From Sepiola atlantica (taxonomy: Eukaryota; Mollusca; Cephalopoda; Sepiida; Sepiolidae): 64,000 nucleotides of DNA. Both the position numbers and the translations under genes were made by a program. Positions 63,975-64,000 of the stretch are shown here, in pieces (positions within the stretch are counted from its first letter, which is position 1; the number at the start of each line of letters is the position of its first letter). The notes under the pieces were generated by a model that had not been told where the DNA came from, made no database searches, and saw nothing but the letters and a program-made list of their open reading frames with translations. The DNA lies in assembly GCA_963556195.1 (NCBI GenBank), contig CAUVYP010000244.1:1612001-1676000 (forward strand), read 5' to 3'.

Positions 63975-64000
63975 TTAGCGCGTTTTAAAGTTGATATCGC
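63975..64000 (+). repeat. Partial satellite monomer at right window edge
   Basis: The first 26 bases of a monomer (ttagcgcg to gatatcgc). The array clearly continues past the window. Because the preceding unit ends gctaaaaaaat, the next unit by analogy with 52625 and 55787 may be a catctattcg/gaacagg type. Confidence 0.9.

Larger units (their letters stand above)
1..64000 (+). repeat. Tandem satellite DNA array, 186-bp monomer, 343 full copies
   Basis: The same unit recurs head to tail over the whole window with no interruption or inversion. Monomer numbering starts at the t of ttagcgcg. Constant landmarks are ttagcgcgttttaaag (1-16), gttgatatcgc (17-27), ttcgaattgtgc (51-62), gaaactttgcagacag (66-81), gtgcagctcttgtactgcc (123-141) and cgatacaaactgaatacg (152-169). 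The variable part is roughly positions 84-114. Consensus GC is about 38%. The 186-bp length is close to a nucleosome repeat length, as in many centromeric satellites; that parallel is general knowledge, not proof of function. EcoRV-type GATATC (19-24) and TTCGAA (51-56) palindromes occur in nearly every unit. I do not recognise the family. It is certain that this is a satellite array; its chromosomal location is inferred. Confidence 0.98.

Noticed and set aside
1..64000. CRISPR array or bacterial repeat locus
   Set aside because: There are no unique spacers between short direct repeats; the repeats themselves abut and vary only by point changes and small indels.
1..64000. CENP-B box
   Set aside because: I compared the ttcgaattgtgcaacg and ccggagatatgtcgat regions on both strands with the canonical motif. 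The required A and CGGG positions do not fit.
1..64000. Transposon, LTR or retroelement insertion
   Set aside because: The monomer count accounts exactly for the full length (343 units with net +59 bases from the listed indels). No room remains for inserted sequence, and no target-site duplications or terminal repeats are visible.
1..64000. Telomeric repeat, rRNA or tRNA genes
   Set aside because: No short G-rich telomere-type motif and no conserved rRNA or tRNA landmarks are visible in the monomer on either strand.
1..64000. Assignment to a named satellite family or species
   Set aside because: I do not recognise the monomer. A database search of the consensus would be needed, so no name is given.

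Overview
The whole 64 kb window is a single, uninterrupted head-to-tail satellite DNA array. The unit is a 186-bp monomer. Numbering each monomer from the first t of its ttagcgcg motif, there are 343 complete monomers (118 to 63974), flanked by a 117-bp partial copy at the left edge and a 26-bp partial copy at the right edge. By net length, 308 monomers are 186 bp, 30 are 188 bp, 2 are 187 bp and 3 are 185 bp; these sum exactly to the distance between the first and last complete units. All copies are in the same orientation. I see no unique sequence, transposon, RNA gene, protein-coding gene or inverted segment, so there are no gene neighbours or operons to describe.

Organism: a eukaryote, with the array most likely centromeric, pericentromeric or other constitutive heterochromatin. 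I do not recognise the satellite family and cannot name a species. The consensus monomer is about 38% GC (71 of 186 bases, counted by hand). It contains 10 CpG where about 6.8 are expected, so CpG is not depleted. This argues weakly against a heavily CpG-methylated genome such as a vertebrate or most plants, and fits an invertebrate such as an insect; that is inference.

Monomer types used below: A has tctcgaataggcc at positions 82-94. B has tcgcggagacaca there, with subtypes Bt (cattttc), Bg (catgttc), Bm (catatgttc) and Ba (cagattttc). C has tctggaatcggcc, usually with agtctcag. D has ctactagag and D' has ctactagga. E has cagattaac. F is the 188-bp type. G has ctacttaag. H has ctactgcag.

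Layout: (1) 1-3279, an irregular zone with no 188-bp monomer and many private variants. (2) About 3280-19109, a left higher-order-repeat (HOR) domain of two alternating six-monomer blocks of about 1118 bp: alpha (F-B-D-B-B-Bt) and beta (Bt-E-G-B-B-F). It includes a 4.1-kb segment repeated at 5213/5214 bp with about eleven differences. (3) About 19296-24137, a transitional domain with a 1490-bp eight-monomer HOR, including a nearly perfect tandem duplication whose crossover maps to about 26 bp. (4) About 24510-64000, a right domain where D and E monomers disappear and D', H and caagacatc-ending monomers appear, organised around an F-C-H cassette. Nested duplications there have periods of 558, 930, 932, 1304, 2606 and 3162 bp.

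The main result is a detailed map of recent unequal exchange and homogenisation in one satellite array, with two compositionally distinct HOR domains meeting near 20-28 kb. Identities were judged by eye on diagnostic sites and selected line-by-line comparisons, not by full alignment.
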